From positions 1-64,000 of the forward strand of contig PERT01000013.1 in NCBI GenBank assembly GCA_002928955.1: DNA of 64,000 nt, written 5' to 3'. The notes below the pieces were generated by a model that saw nothing but the letters and a program-made list of their open reading frames with translations, made no database searches and was not told the origin of the DNA. The translations under genes were made by a program, and so were the position numbers. Source of the stretch: Hyphomicrobium sp. (GTDB taxonomy: Bacteria; Pseudomonadota; Alphaproteobacteria; Rhizobiales; Hyphomicrobiaceae). Shown here piece by piece: positions 8,465-17,339 of the stretch (within the stretch, counting starts at the first letter, position 1; each line of letters starts with the position of its first letter).

Positions 8465-9778
8465 ATGATCGAAGAACTTCCGAAAATTGGCTATCTTGCC
8501 TACGCGATGGCCCTCGTCGGCTTGTGGATCGCATTTGCCGCCTTCCAGAGGGTGCGCGAGCGCGGTGACGGCCGCCGCAAGGTCTCGGCCCTGGTATCCG
8601 GGGCGATCGAGCCACCGTCGTTGCATCCAGTGATTGATCCCGCCCTTTGCGTCGGCTGCAGTGCCTGCACGCACGCCTGCCCGGAAGGCCGCATAATTGG
8701 CATGATCGCCGGGAAGGCCGAGCTGATCGATCCGCAATCGTGCATCGGCCACGGTGCATGCAAGACCGCGTGTCCGGTTGGTGCGATAGAATTGGTGTTC
8801 GGATCGGCGCGCCGTGGCGTTGATATCCCCGTCGTCACCCCGCAGTTCGAATCGACCGTGCCAGGGCTTTTCATTGCCGGTGAGCTCGGTGGCATGGGGC
8901 TGATCGCGAACGCCATCGAGCAGGGCCGGCAAGCGATCGATGCCATCGCCAAGCGCGACCGTAGCGGCGAGAAGGGCCACTATGACGTTGTTATAGTCGG
9001 GGGCGGCCCTGCAGGCATCGCCGCTAGTCTCGCGGCGAAAGAGAAAAAGCTCAACTACTTGACCCTTGAGCAAGACACGCTTGGCGGAACGGTCGCGCGC
9101 TATCCGCGCAACAAGCTGGTAATGACGCGACCGGCAGTGCTGCCGCTGTTCGGCAAAGTGAAGCTGCGCAGCGTCCGCAAGGAGCAGCTGTTGAAGTTCT
9201 GGGCATCGGTGGTCGCCAAGACCGGGGTGCAGATCAACGGTGGTGTGCGGGTCGAGCGCATAACGCCGCGATCCTGGGGTTTCGATGTCGAAACGTCGTC
9301 GGGTCTGGCGCGCGCGCGGAGCGTGCTGTTGGCGACCGGGCGCCGCGGCTCGCCACGTCGGCTCGGTGTTCCCGGCGAGAATCTGCCTCACGTCGTCTAC
9401 AGCCTCGACGATCCACTCCAGTATCGCGGGCGGCGCGTGCTGGTGGTCGGCGGCGGTGACAGCGCCATCGAAGCGGCCCTCGAACTCGCACGTCATGGAA
9501 ACGCGGACGTGACGCTGTCCTATCGTGGCCAGAAATTCGAACGTGGGAAGCCGACCAACCGGCGTCGACTAGACGAAGCGGTCGCCGCAGGCAGGCTGCG
9601 CGTGCTGATGCGGTCTCATGTCAGGGCCATCGGTCCCGCCAGCGTGACAATGGACCAGCCCGGGTTCCGGCAGACGCCGGCGATCGATGCCGTGATCATC
9701 TGCGTGGGCGGATTGTTGCCGACGTCGCTGCTCGCCGATATCGGCGTGCGCGTCGAGACCAAATACGGCACGGCCTAA
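8465..9778 (+). CDS. Ferredoxin-fused FAD/NAD(P)-dependent oxidoreductase (thioredoxin-reductase fold)
   Basis: 437 residues from ATG 8465. It begins with one hydrophobic helix (residues 5-22), then a two-cluster 4Fe-4S domain: CVGCSACTHACP, and CIGHGACKTACP in which the second cysteine is His. A flavoprotein with an FAD motif VVIVGGGPAGIAAS and an NAD(P) motif VLVVGGGDSAIEAA follows. There is no redox CxxC between the two nucleotide motifs, so it is not a thioredoxin reductase; it resembles ferredoxin-NADP reductase/YpdA-type enzymes. The N-terminal helix suggests membrane attachment. Lying back-to-back with the b/c cytochrome, it could feed NAD(P)H electrons to it (inference). Confidence 0.8.
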   Translation: MIEELPKIGYLAYAMALVGLWIAFAAFQRVRERGDGRRKVSALVSGAIEPPSLHPVIDPALCVGCSACTHACPEGRIIGMIAGKAELIDPQSCIGHGACKTACPVGAIELVFGSARRGVDIPVVTPQFESTVPGLFIAGELGGMGLIANAIEQGRQAIDAIAKRDRSGEKGHYDVVIVGGGPAGIAASLAAKEKKLNYLTLEQDTLGGTVARYPRNKLVMTRPAVLPLFGKVKLRSVRKEQLLKFWASVVAKTGVQINGGVRVERITPRSWGFDVETSSGLARARSVLLATGRRGSPRRLGVPGENLPHVVYSLDDPLQYRGRRVLVVGGGDSAIEAALELARHGNADVTLSYRGQKFERGKPTNRRRLDEAVAAGRLRVLMRSHVRAIGPASVTMDQPGFRQTPAIDAVIICVGGLLPTSLLADIGVRVETKYGTA

Positions 9779-9954
9779 CGTGAGTTGCCTGCAACGCCCG
9801 ACAAGCTATTCGGACAACTCGTGAATTCGCATATACCGTTGATGGTCGAAAAACGACGAATTCGGGCGGCGGCGACCAACAAAAAACCGATATTATCTGT
9901 CAGTGTTTTCATGAAGATAAGGTAATTCGCTGTAGGGCTTAGCCGAGGATTTTC

Positions 9955-11391
9955 ATGAGCCGACACAGTCCCGAACTCTCCCGCCGCGACCTCATCAAGT
10001 CGTTCGGACTTTCAGCGCTGCTCATTCATCCCGTGCTGAGAAGCATGGCCTATGCGGCTGAAACGCCGCTCGAAAAAGCGCCGCGCTACGTGATGTTTTT
10101 CAAGGGAGGCTCGTACTACCCAAGCCGCACCAATCCAACGTCGTTGACGAACCTCGTCGGTACGCCCATCGCGCCTTTGCAGGCGCATGCGTCCGACCTT
10201 ATTCTGTTCAAGAACATGAACATCCATGGCGGTAGCCCGAAGAGCGACGGCTACAAGGAGGAACATGCCGCCGGCGTCATCGGTTGCACCACCGGCAACA
10301 GCTACAAGTACTCGTCCAACGATGCCTACTTCGCCTACACCGACAACGAGTCGATCGATGTCCGCATCGCCAATCACTACAAGAGTCGCCCCGATCTGAA
10401 GGACGTGCCGATTTCGAGCCTGCATCTGGGCGGCGGCGCGCATTCGGATGCCGATCACGTCGGCGTCGGCAGCCGCTATATCTCGTTCCGCAACCGCGTG
10501 CGGGGCGACACTCGCTACGGCAACGCCATCGAGCCGATACAGGATGCCGGGCAGGTCTATGACATGCTGATCAAGGCGGCGAACTCGACCTGCACCGCGC
10601 AATCGAACAAGCCCGACGGCGACACGGCAAAAATCAACGCGGCACTCGCGCGGCGGGCAAGCGTGGTCGATTTCATCGTCTCCGACATCAAGGCCGCCAA
10701 GATGAAGTTCGGCCTGGACACCGAGCACGCACACAAGCTCGACGGGTTGCTCGAAAGCTGGAGCCAGACCGAGCGGTCCGCTCGACAGGCCGTGGCTGGA
10801 ACCGAGGCCGCGCCAAAGAGCAAGGACACGCCCTGCCCGGCATCGGCGCGCCCCAACGGCAAGGGCGCCAACAAGTTCAATCTCGATCAGTTGTCGCCGG
10901 TGCACGATCAGATGATCCAGCTGATCAAGCTCGCTTTCGAAACCGATCTGACGCGCGTCGTCGCGTTCACCCTGTCAGGAGCGTCGAGCGGGCAGACTTG
11001 GCCGTCGCGCGGGATCCACAAAGCGCACCACACACTCGAGCATAACGGTGACGTCGACAGCCTGGTCAAGATCGACACGTATTACTCAGAGAAGTTCGCG
11101 AGCCTGCTGACGGCGTTGAAATCAATCGACGACGGCGGCGGCAAGACCGGGCTCTACAATAGCTCGGTCGTGCTCGGCATGGAGTGTTGGAGCAACAGCT
11201 CGAGCGGGCACTACTTGACCAACATCCCGTTCGTGTTCGCGGGCCAAGGCGGCGGACGCTTCAAGACCGGCCGCATCGTCAATGCCGGTGGTCGCAACAA
11301 CAACGACCTGCATATCGCCTGTCAGAACGCGGCCGGCATCGCGTCCGATACGTTCGGGCTGCCGAGCCTGTGCCGCGGAGCCATCATATGA
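9955..11391 (+). CDS. DUF1552 domain protein with Tat signal
   Basis: 478 residues. The N-terminus S9-R10-R11-D12-L13-I14-K15 followed by a hydrophobic stretch and AYA is a twin-arginine signal, predicting export of a folded protein. The body (YVMFFKGGSYYPS, NIHGGSPKSDGYKEEHA, LGMECWSNSSSGHY) matches DUF1552, common in planctomycetes and myxobacteria and almost always beside a DUF1592/DUF1588/DUF1585 c-heme protein. That partner follows here with a 4-nt overlap (ATGA, 11388-11391). Biochemical function is unknown; a polymer- or alcohol-related periplasmic redox role has been guessed for such pairs. About 170 bp of AT-richer sequence precedes it. Confidence 0.85.
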   Translation: MSRHSPELSRRDLIKSFGLSALLIHPVLRSMAYAAETPLEKAPRYVMFFKGGSYYPSRTNPTSLTNLVGTPIAPLQAHASDLILFKNMNIHGGSPKSDGYKEEHAAGVIGCTTGNSYKYSSNDAYFAYTDNESIDVRIANHYKSRPDLKDVPISSLHLGGGAHSDADHVGVGSRYISFRNRVRGDTRYGNAIEPIQDAGQVYDMLIKAANSTCTAQSNKPDGDTAKINAALARRASVVDFIVSDIKAAKMKFGLDTEHAHKLDGLLESWSQTERSARQAVAGTEAAPKSKDTPCPASARPNGKGANKFNLDQLSPVHDQMIQLIKLAFETDLTRVVAFTLSGASSGQTWPSRGIHKAHHTLEHNGDVDSLVKIDTYYSEKFASLLTALKSIDDGGGKTGLYNSSVVLGMECWSNSSSGHYLTNIPFVFAGQGGGRFKTGRIVNAGGRNNNDLHIACQNAAGIASDTFGLPSLCRGAII

Positions 11392-13100
11392 TGGCGGGCC
11401 AACGGATGAGGCGAATGCTTGTGGCTGGATTTCTGGCCGCTGTCGGCGTTGCATGCCTCATCGAAGCGTCGACTACGGTTCGCGCCAACGCGCAGCCTCA
11501 AGCGGGTGCACCTCGACCGGGCGCCGCTGAGGACATCGGGCAGGAGATTGCGAAGTCCGATCCGGCGCTCTATGCCGCCGCGCGTCAATACTTCCCCGGA
11601 ACCGCTGCGGACGTCCCGTCAAAGCGGATCTTCCGGCTGACGCGCGATCAGATCGACGTGACGGTCGCGTCGCTGCTGCCGGGGCTCACGATCCCGTCGG
11701 TGAAGGAGGCGATGCCGCGCGACTTGCTTCAGACCAACTATGAGTATGCCGACATCCTGAGCCTCAATGCCGCGAACATCGGTTCCTACTCGGGCTGGGT
11801 GGCGGGAATCGCCGCAAAGGTGCGCGAAAAGCCCGCGAGCGTGATCGACTGCGCGTCGAGCAACAATTCTCCCGCGTGCCTCAAGACCAAGGCGCACGCT
11901 TTTCTGACACGGGCTTACCGCGGAGACGCTGCGACCGACACCATTGATCGGATGACGGCGTTCTACCTTTCGGGGGTCCAGAGCATCGGGTATGCGCAGG
12001 CTACGGGAGAACTCGTCGAGATCGGACTCAATTCGCCAAACTTCCTTTTCCGCCAAGAGCTCGAGGTCAACCAGAACGGCCGCCTGTCGCCGGCTCAGCT
12101 GCTGCAAGCGGTAACCTACACGCTGGCGGACGCGCCGCCCGAGCGGTTGGGTCTCGATTCGCGGCGGGCGGACGATTACCTACGCAGCAGCAAGGAAGCG
12201 GCATCCACGATCGGCAGCATCGTCGCTTCGAAGGAAGCGCGTGAAAAGATCCTGCGCTTCTTCATGGCTTGGCTCGAGATCAAGGAGGCTGGAGATTTCA
12301 CGATCTCTCGACAGTCCTACCCAGAGTTCACGCCCCAGTTGGCTGCCGCCATGCGATCGGAGACGCGGCAGTTCCTGCGTGCCCAATTGGAAAAGCCTTC
12401 GCCGAGTTTGAAAGACATCACGCAGTCGACAAAGACGTTTGTGCCGAGATCGATGGCCCAGGTCTATGGTGAGACGGTTGCGACATCGACAGGCTCGGCG
12501 CTGGTCGATCTTGATCCGGCACAGCGGCTCGGCATTTTCTCGCAGCCGGCTGTGCTAGCCTCCCATTCCGGCCCGACCGATACTCGACCGATCAAGCGCG
12601 GTGTGTTCTGGGTGCGCAAGGTCATGTGCATGGAGATGGACGCGCCTCCCTTGGGTGTGGAACCGAAACTGGTCGATGAGAAGGGGTTGAGCGAGCGCCA
12701 GCGCATCGAGCAATCGACCAGCGGCCCGGCCTGCTCCGGTTGCCACAAGGTGATCAATCCGTTCGCGTTTTTCCAAGAGAACTATGACGCGCTTGGCCGC
12801 TGGCGAACGATCGAGCACGGCAAGCCGATCGACCCAGGCATTCTAATCAATTTTCTCGACGAGGAGCCGGTGAAAACCTCGACACCGGTTGAAGCCTTGA
12901 AGCTGTTGACCAGTTCGCTGATGTTCAAGCAGTGCTTCGTGCGCCAGCTGTTCCGCTTCTATATGGGGCGCAGCGAGGAGCCATCGGATCATCCGCTGTT
13001 GCGGCGCATGCTGATCGAGTTCGTCCATAATGACGAGCAAGATATTTTGCGGACAATCCAAGTGATGGCGTCCTCGGACCGTATCGTGCGGCGGCAGTAG
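11388..13100 (+). CDS. DUF1592/DUF1588/DUF1585 domain protein with c-type heme motif
   Basis: 570 residues from ATG 11388, overlapping the DUF1552 stop; a longer upstream reading would overlap that gene deeply and is rejected. A signal peptide spans about residues 5-33. The order follows the known family: DUF1592 in the middle (FLFRQELEVNQNGRLSP, LTYTLADAPP-like), DUF1588 with C449-S-G-C452-H453, INPFAFFQENYDALGRWR, and a C-terminal DUF1585 (LLRRMLIEF). The CxxCH implies covalent heme and periplasmic maturation. It is translationally coupled to the DUF1552 gene. Function is unknown. Confidence 0.85.
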   Translation: MMAGQRMRRMLVAGFLAAVGVACLIEASTTVRANAQPQAGAPRPGAAEDIGQEIAKSDPALYAAARQYFPGTAADVPSKRIFRLTRDQIDVTVASLLPGLTIPSVKEAMPRDLLQTNYEYADILSLNAANIGSYSGWVAGIAAKVREKPASVIDCASSNNSPACLKTKAHAFLTRAYRGDAATDTIDRMTAFYLSGVQSIGYAQATGELVEIGLNSPNFLFRQELEVNQNGRLSPAQLLQAVTYTLADAPPERLGLDSRRADDYLRSSKEAASTIGSIVASKEAREKILRFFMAWLEIKEAGDFTISRQSYPEFTPQLAAAMRSETRQFLRAQLEKPSPSLKDITQSTKTFVPRSMAQVYGETVATSTGSALVDLDPAQRLGIFSQPAVLASHSGPTDTRPIKRGVFWVRKVMCMEMDAPPLGVEPKLVDEKGLSERQRIEQSTSGPACSGCHKVINPFAFFQENYDALGRWRTIEHGKPIDPGILINFLDEEPVKTSTPVEALKLLTSSLMFKQCFVRQLFRFYMGRSEEPSDHPLLRRMLIEFVHNDEQDILRTIQVMASSDRIVRRQ

Positions 13101-13123
13101 AATTTCGAGGTAAGGAGCTGCAA

Positions 13124-13618
13124 GTGATCGCGCACGCCCGACGGACTTCGATCCAAGTCTCGATGACAGCCCTGGCGGTTGGAACGCTTGTCGCCAGCGC
13201 CGCGACGGCTGAGCCTTCGGTGCAAATTGCGAATGCTATGCAGCGGCCCGCGCCGGTCCTGCTGGCGCCGCCGATGCTGGTTTCTCGGCCGGCGGGGCGT
13301 GCAATCCCTGAACTTCAATCACCGAACCCCCAGCTGCTGATCCCAGAGGAATCGCCGGGTCGTGCACGTGCGCCGGCGGCTTCCGCGGCGATCGAGAAGC
13401 CGGGCGCAAAGATCACGCCGGTGACGGGGGTCTGGGTGGAAGGCCCAGGCTTCGAGGTGACCTATGGCGGCAATTTCGACGGCTGCGCAAAGCGCTGCCT
13501 CGGCAACAAATCGTGCCTGATGATCGAGTACTTCCGGCCGGAAAAGAAGTGCAACCTTTACAACACGATCAGGCCGCGCAAGGTCGGCGGATCGTCGATT
13601 GTGGGAATCAGAGGCTGA
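13124..13618 (+). CDS. Secreted PAN/Apple-domain protein
   Basis: 164 residues from GTG 13124, preceded by a good AAGGAG site at 13111-13116. A signal peptide (cleavage near SAATAEP) leads into a Pro/Ala-rich linker of about 70 residues. The C-terminal 65 residues read as a PAN-type domain: GGNFDGCAKRCLGN, SCLMIEYF and KKCNLYN, with four cysteines in the expected spacing for two disulfides. PAN domains bind protein or carbohydrate. It lies 23 bp after the c-heme gene on the same strand, so it is probably in the same transcript. Confidence 0.75.
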   Translation: MIAHARRTSIQVSMTALAVGTLVASAATAEPSVQIANAMQRPAPVLLAPPMLVSRPAGRAIPELQSPNPQLLIPEESPGRARAPAASAAIEKPGAKITPVTGVWVEGPGFEVTYGGNFDGCAKRCLGNKSCLMIEYFRPEKKCNLYNTIRPRKVGGSSIVGIRG

Positions 13619-14037
13619 CGGCAATGTGAAGGCTGACGGAAGCGTTGGCCGTGCAAGCGCCTGAGCCGCTGCTTCCGGTCGAGCCGCCCACAGCGAGCCG
13701 CAGTATGTTGAGCGGCATGGCGGGCAAGAATTCGATCGTTGCCCGCTCGCTCTGCTTCGACAGGAGCTCGTCGTCCGGCGTGCGGAACGGCCCTTACTAT
13801 GGCGGCACGAATGTCCCAGCGGAGCTTTGCCGGGGGACCCGCCATCCAGGCGCGCTTCGTCTGAGCTTTGCGGCGAATTTTGAGACGAGAAACCGGACCA
13901 TCCACTGGGCTGGTAGCGGCGCACGGCCTGCGAATGGCCAAGGCTACAGGCCGGTTTGCGCAGGCGGTCAGCGGACCACCTGCGCGAAACAATTATTGTG
14001 CGCAGCCCAGTGCGTCATATCGCCGGGCAGGGTTAGG
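13619..14037. other. 419-bp stretch with no convincing gene
   Basis: Open frames exist on both strands (TTG 13645 to 14106 on plus; 13558-13992 on minus), but none has a ribosome-binding site, family motif or coherent composition. The region separates convergent genes, so downstream untranslated sequence is the simplest reading. Confidence 0.5.
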
Positions 14038-14322
14038 TTACCACCAGCCCTTGCAGGTGTAGTAGCGGTTCTTCCAATAGTGGTTTCCGGTCTTCGACCA
14101 CATTGATTTGGCGTATCCGCACCCGTCGCCATGACCGTAACCATAGCCATAGCTGGATCTTGCAACGAGGAAGTGGCGCTTGTGGAACTTGTGGTGGAAG
14201 TGGTGGCCGCCGCCGAACTTGACCACGACCCGCTTGCCCTTGGCGTCAGCCGTGGCCGCCAATCCGCTTACTGCCAAGATTGTGGCGGCTGTGGCCGCGA
14301 GTAGCGTTGCTGTTTTCGTCAT
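14038..14322 (-). CDS. Small secreted His/Gly-rich protein
   Basis: 94 residues from ATG 14322, which has GGAG seven bases upstream; ATG 14334 is an in-frame alternative. A clear signal peptide (MTKTATLLAATAATILAVSG, cleaving after TADA) is followed by a His-rich GGGHHFHHKFHKRHF segment, a Gly/Tyr-rich segment, and a C-terminal Trp/Tyr-rich tail ending CKGWW. Two cysteines remain in the mature protein. Such short envelope proteins are frequent in Hyphomicrobiales and unnamed; the His cluster could bind metal (guess). Confidence 0.7.
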   Translation of the reverse strand: MTKTATLLAATAATILAVSGLAATADAKGKRVVVKFGGGHHFHHKFHKRHFLVARSSYGYGYGHGDGCGYAKSMWSKTGNHYWKNRYYTCKGWW

Positions 14323-14527
14323 TTCTGGCTCCATGTCCTGTTGTGTTTTTGGCTGGGCCGTGGGTTGCGTTGGGACGGCCCGGGAGTTTCGGACGCAGCC
14401 CGGGAAAGGTCCGCGTCCGACTGGCCGACAATGGCGAACCAGGAACGCAGGCGCTGTTCCCTGCGTTACACATACGAGCAAGCGCGGAGTGGCGATGCGG
14501 CGATCGCGCCCTGAAACTGGTGGCGGA

Positions 14528-15208
14528 TCAACTGTCGCTTTGCGCGGCTTCGATGATTGCAAGGACCTGTTCGGGACTTGTTGTCACCGGCATTGCCATG
14601 AAATCTCCGCGTCCGATCATGGCCTCCGAGAGCAGGTGTTGAAACGCGCCACGGTCGACCTCGATCGTGCCGAACTGCTTCAAGTGATCGGTGACGAATT
14701 GCGTGTCGAGCAACTTGAACCGCCCTGCCAGAAGTCGTGCGGCAAGGTGGACGAGCGCGATTTTCGAAACGTCGCGCTCTGTTGAGAACATGCTCTCGCC
14801 GAAGAACGCCGACCCGAGTGCGACCCCATAGAGGCCGCCTACCAGTTTCCCGTCCGCCCAGACTTCTACGGTGTGGCAGTGGCCGAGGTCGAACAATTCG
14901 CGATAGGGGCTGCGAATGCGCGCGTTGATCCAGGTCGATCGGCGGCCCGGCCGGGAGCCGGCGCAGCCCGAAATCACGCCCTCAAAATCAGTATCGATCC
15001 GAACATCGACCGGCGCGGTGCGGATCGTTCGTGCCAACCGGCGCGGAATGTGTATCCGGTCTAGGGGCAGGATGCCGCGATGTTGCGGCTCTATCCAGTA
15101 GAGCGCGGGATCGTCCGCACTCTCGGCCATCGGAAAAATCCCGCAGCTGTAGGCTTTGAGGAGCACTTGCGGTGTGATCGCGATCATGATGTCGTCATGC
15201 GACGTCAC
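14528..15208 (-). CDS. aat: Leucyl/phenylalanyl-tRNA-protein transferase
   Basis: 226 residues, full length. [29 protein letters not shown] and [11 protein letters not shown] are family signatures. The enzyme adds Leu or Phe to N-terminal Arg/Lys of proteins, marking them for ClpS/ClpAP degradation (N-degron pathway). It is last in the minus-strand run aroQ-accB-accC-aat, a conserved alphaproteobacterial order, 143 bp after accC. The start is ATG 15208, with ATG 15187 possible. Confidence 0.93.
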   Translation of the reverse strand: MTSHDDIMIAITPQVLLKAYSCGIFPMAESADDPALYWIEPQHRGILPLDRIHIPRRLARTIRTAPVDVRIDTDFEGVISGCAGSRPGRRSTWINARIRSPYRELFDLGHCHTVEVWADGKLVGGLYGVALGSAFFGESMFSTERDVSKIALVHLAARLLAGRFKLLDTQFVTDHLKQFGTIEVDRGAFQHLLSEAMIGRGDFMAMPVTTSPEQVLAIIEAAQSDS

Positions 15209-15351
15209 GGGGGTGTCTCCAGGGGCGGGTCCAAACGCCCAATGTGCTCATCGACTGTGGGGGGCCGTCGGCTGCTTTATACCCGCCAATCTGAGCCCGA
15301 CCCAAACCGAACTCAACCCACTCCGCGGCCCCACGACAGTTGCCCGCCAGA

Positions 15352-16692
15352 TTACGGCTTCTGGAGGTATTTTTCGAGCCAATGAATATCGTACATTCCG
15401 TTGACGAAGTCGGGTTGCGAGACGAGATCCTGGAACAGCGGGATAGTGGTTTCGATGCCGTCGATGACGAATTCAGACAGTGCGCGTCTGAGGCGCATCA
15501 TGCACTCGTTGCGGGTTTTGCCGTGTACGATGAGCTTGCCGATCAAGCTGTCGTAGTAGGGCGGTATGCGGTATCCCTGATAGACGCCGCTGTCGACACG
15601 AACGCCGAGCCCCCCAGGCGGATGCCAGTAGGTTATCTGACCCGGCGAGGGACGGAACGTGCGCGCGTTTTCCGCATTGATGCGGCATTCGATGGCGTGT
15701 CCCGAGAAGGTCACCTGATCCTGTTTGTAAGTGAGCGGCGCACCCGACGCGATACGGATCTGTTCAAGCACGAGGTCGATCCCGGTGATTGCTTCCGTGA
15801 CGGGGTGCTCCACCTGAAGCCGTGTGTTCATCTCGATGAAATAGAATTCGCCATCCTCGAACAGGAATTCGACGGTGCCCGCGCCGCGGTACTTGAGTGT
15901 CTGCATCGCAGTTGAGACGGTTTCGCCGATTTTCTTGCGCGCTGCGGCATTGAGTGCGGGCGACGGAGCTTCTTCAAGAATTTTCTGATGGCGGCGCTGC
16001 AAAGAGCAATCGCGCTCACCCAGGTAGATGGCATTGCCCTTGCCGTCGCCGAACACCTGGATCTCGATGTGACGGGGCTTTGGGAGGTACTTTTCGATGT
16101 AAACGGCGTCGTTGCCGAACGCAGCCTTGGCTTCACTGCGGGCGGTGGCGAGTGCGAGCCCAAGCTCTAGGGCGGAGTGGGCGACCTTCATGCCGCGCCC
16201 GCCGCCGCCGGCAGTCGCCTTGACCAGCACCGGGAAGCCCATCTCCTTGGCGATCTTCAGAGCCTGCGTCTCGCTTGTCACCTCGCCGGCAGAACCTGGC
16301 ACGACAGGGATCCCGAGCGACTTGGCTGTCTCCTTGGCGGTGATCTTGTCACCCATGATCCGGATGTGCTCGGACGTCGGCCCTATAAACGTGATCTGGT
16401 GCTCTTCGAGGATCTCGGCGAAGCGGGCGTTCTCGGACAGGAACCCGTAGCCAGGATGCACGGCGTCGGCGCCTGTGATCTCGCACGCCGCCAACAATCG
16501 CGGAATGTTTAGGTAGCTTTCGGAAGCGGCGGGTGGGCCAATGCACACACTTTCGTCAGCAAGGCGGACGTGCATAGCGTCGGCATCGGCGGTCGAGTGG
16601 ACCGCGACAGTTGCAATACCAAGTTCCTTGCATGCGCGTTGCACGCGCAGGGCAATTTCACCTCGGTTGGCAATCAGGACCTTATCGAACAT
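15352..16692 (-). CDS. accC: Acetyl-CoA carboxylase, biotin carboxylase subunit
   Basis: 446 residues versus 449 in E. coli. The N-terminus FDKVLIANRGEIALRV, the ATP-grasp loop KATAGGGGRGMK, FIEMNTRLQVEH and HAIECRINAE are diagnostic. It carboxylates biotin on AccB using ATP and bicarbonate, the first step of malonyl-CoA synthesis. The start ATG lacks a recognisable Shine-Dalgarno; a pyrimidine-rich tract precedes it instead, part of a structured accB-accC gap described separately. Confidence 0.96.
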   Translation of the reverse strand: MFDKVLIANRGEIALRVQRACKELGIATVAVHSTADADAMHVRLADESVCIGPPAASESYLNIPRLLAACEITGADAVHPGYGFLSENARFAEILEEHQITFIGPTSEHIRIMGDKITAKETAKSLGIPVVPGSAGEVTSETQALKIAKEMGFPVLVKATAGGGGRGMKVAHSALELGLALATARSEAKAAFGNDAVYIEKYLPKPRHIEIQVFGDGKGNAIYLGERDCSLQRRHQKILEEAPSPALNAAARKKIGETVSTAMQTLKYRGAGTVEFLFEDGEFYFIEMNTRLQVEHPVTEAITGIDLVLEQIRIASGAPLTYKQDQVTFSGHAIECRINAENARTFRPSPGQITYWHPPGGLGVRVDSGVYQGYRIPPYYDSLIGKLIVHGKTRNECMMRLRRALSEFVIDGIETTIPLFQDLVSQPDFVNGMYDIHWLEKYLQKP

Positions 16693-16701
16693 TTTTTCTA
16701 A

Positions 16702-16793
16702 GGGGTGGGGAAAGGGCGTTGGGAGCAGGACCTAGGGTGAAACCAAATCCCTGTCTCCAACCGCCCGTTCCCTGCTCCCTACTCCCTACTCCC
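16702..16793 (-). promoter_or_regulatory. Structured accB-accC intercistronic region with G-quadruplex motif
   Basis: Read on the transcribed (minus) strand, four GGG runs with 4-nt loops (16770-16793), plus a fifth at 16764-16766, begin 6 nt after the accB stop and fit an RNA G-quadruplex. Nearer accC, a C-rich tract (16702-16729) can pair with the G-rich arm in two registers: the 9-bp perfect stem 16721-16729 with 16771-16779, or an imperfect pairing with the adjacent G-rich segment. The C-rich arm lies where the accC ribosome-binding site should be. The motif is visible; a regulatory role is inference. Confidence 0.45.
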
Positions 16794-16798
16794 TCATT

Positions 16799-17281
16799 TT
16801 ATTCGATGATGACGAGCGGCTCACCAAACTCGACCGGCTGGCCATTCTCGAACAGGATGGCGGTCACGGTACCCGATTTTGTGGCCGGGATCTGGTTCAT
16901 GGTCTTCATGGCCTCAATGATCAGCAGCGGGTCGCCTTGAACGACTCGGCTGCCGACCTCGATGAATGCGGCGGCGCCGGGCTCAGGGGAGCGATAGGCC
17001 GTACCCACCATCGGCGATTTGACCGCGCCCGGATGTTTGGCCGGATCAGCGACCTGCCCGCCGCCTGGCGCAGCATCGGCACCGCCCATCGCGTGGGCCT
17101 GACTCATGACGGCGGCCGGAGCGGCGGTCGCCGCGATCGTGATCGTGCGGGCGACGCGGACCTTGAGGCCGGATTTTTCGATCTCGATTTCGGTCAGGCC
17201 GGTCTCGTTCAGCAACTCGGCAAGCTCTTTGATGAGCCGGCGTTCCGCGCTTTCGGTGCCGATTGCCTCTTTGGACGTCAT
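16799..17281 (-). CDS. accB: Acetyl-CoA carboxylase biotin carboxyl carrier protein
   Basis: 160 residues from ATG 17281; the frame is open further upstream, but the longer product starts with a basic non-family segment. Residues 15-45 hold the helical N-terminal region, then an Ala/Pro-rich hinge, then the biotinyl domain with the lysine in EAMKTMNQI (AMKT replaces the AMKM of E. coli). It carries biotin between AccC and the carboxyltransferase. It follows aroQ by 58 bp on the same strand. Confidence 0.95.
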   Translation of the reverse strand: MTSKEAIGTESAERRLIKELAELLNETGLTEIEIEKSGLKVRVARTITIAATAAPAAVMSQAHAMGGADAAPGGGQVADPAKHPGAVKSPMVGTAYRSPEPGAAAFIEVGSRVVQGDPLLIIEAMKTMNQIPATKSGTVTAILFENGQPVEFGEPLVIIE

Positions 17282-17339
17282 GAAACGTTGTCCTCCATTC
17301 GACGGCGCCTTTGCCGGCCGCCTTGCTGGTTTCTTTGGC

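Noticed and set aside
13645-14106. 153-codon plus-strand frame from TTG
   Set aside because: No ribosome-binding site, no family likeness, overlaps the 3' end of the secreted His-rich gene on the other strand.
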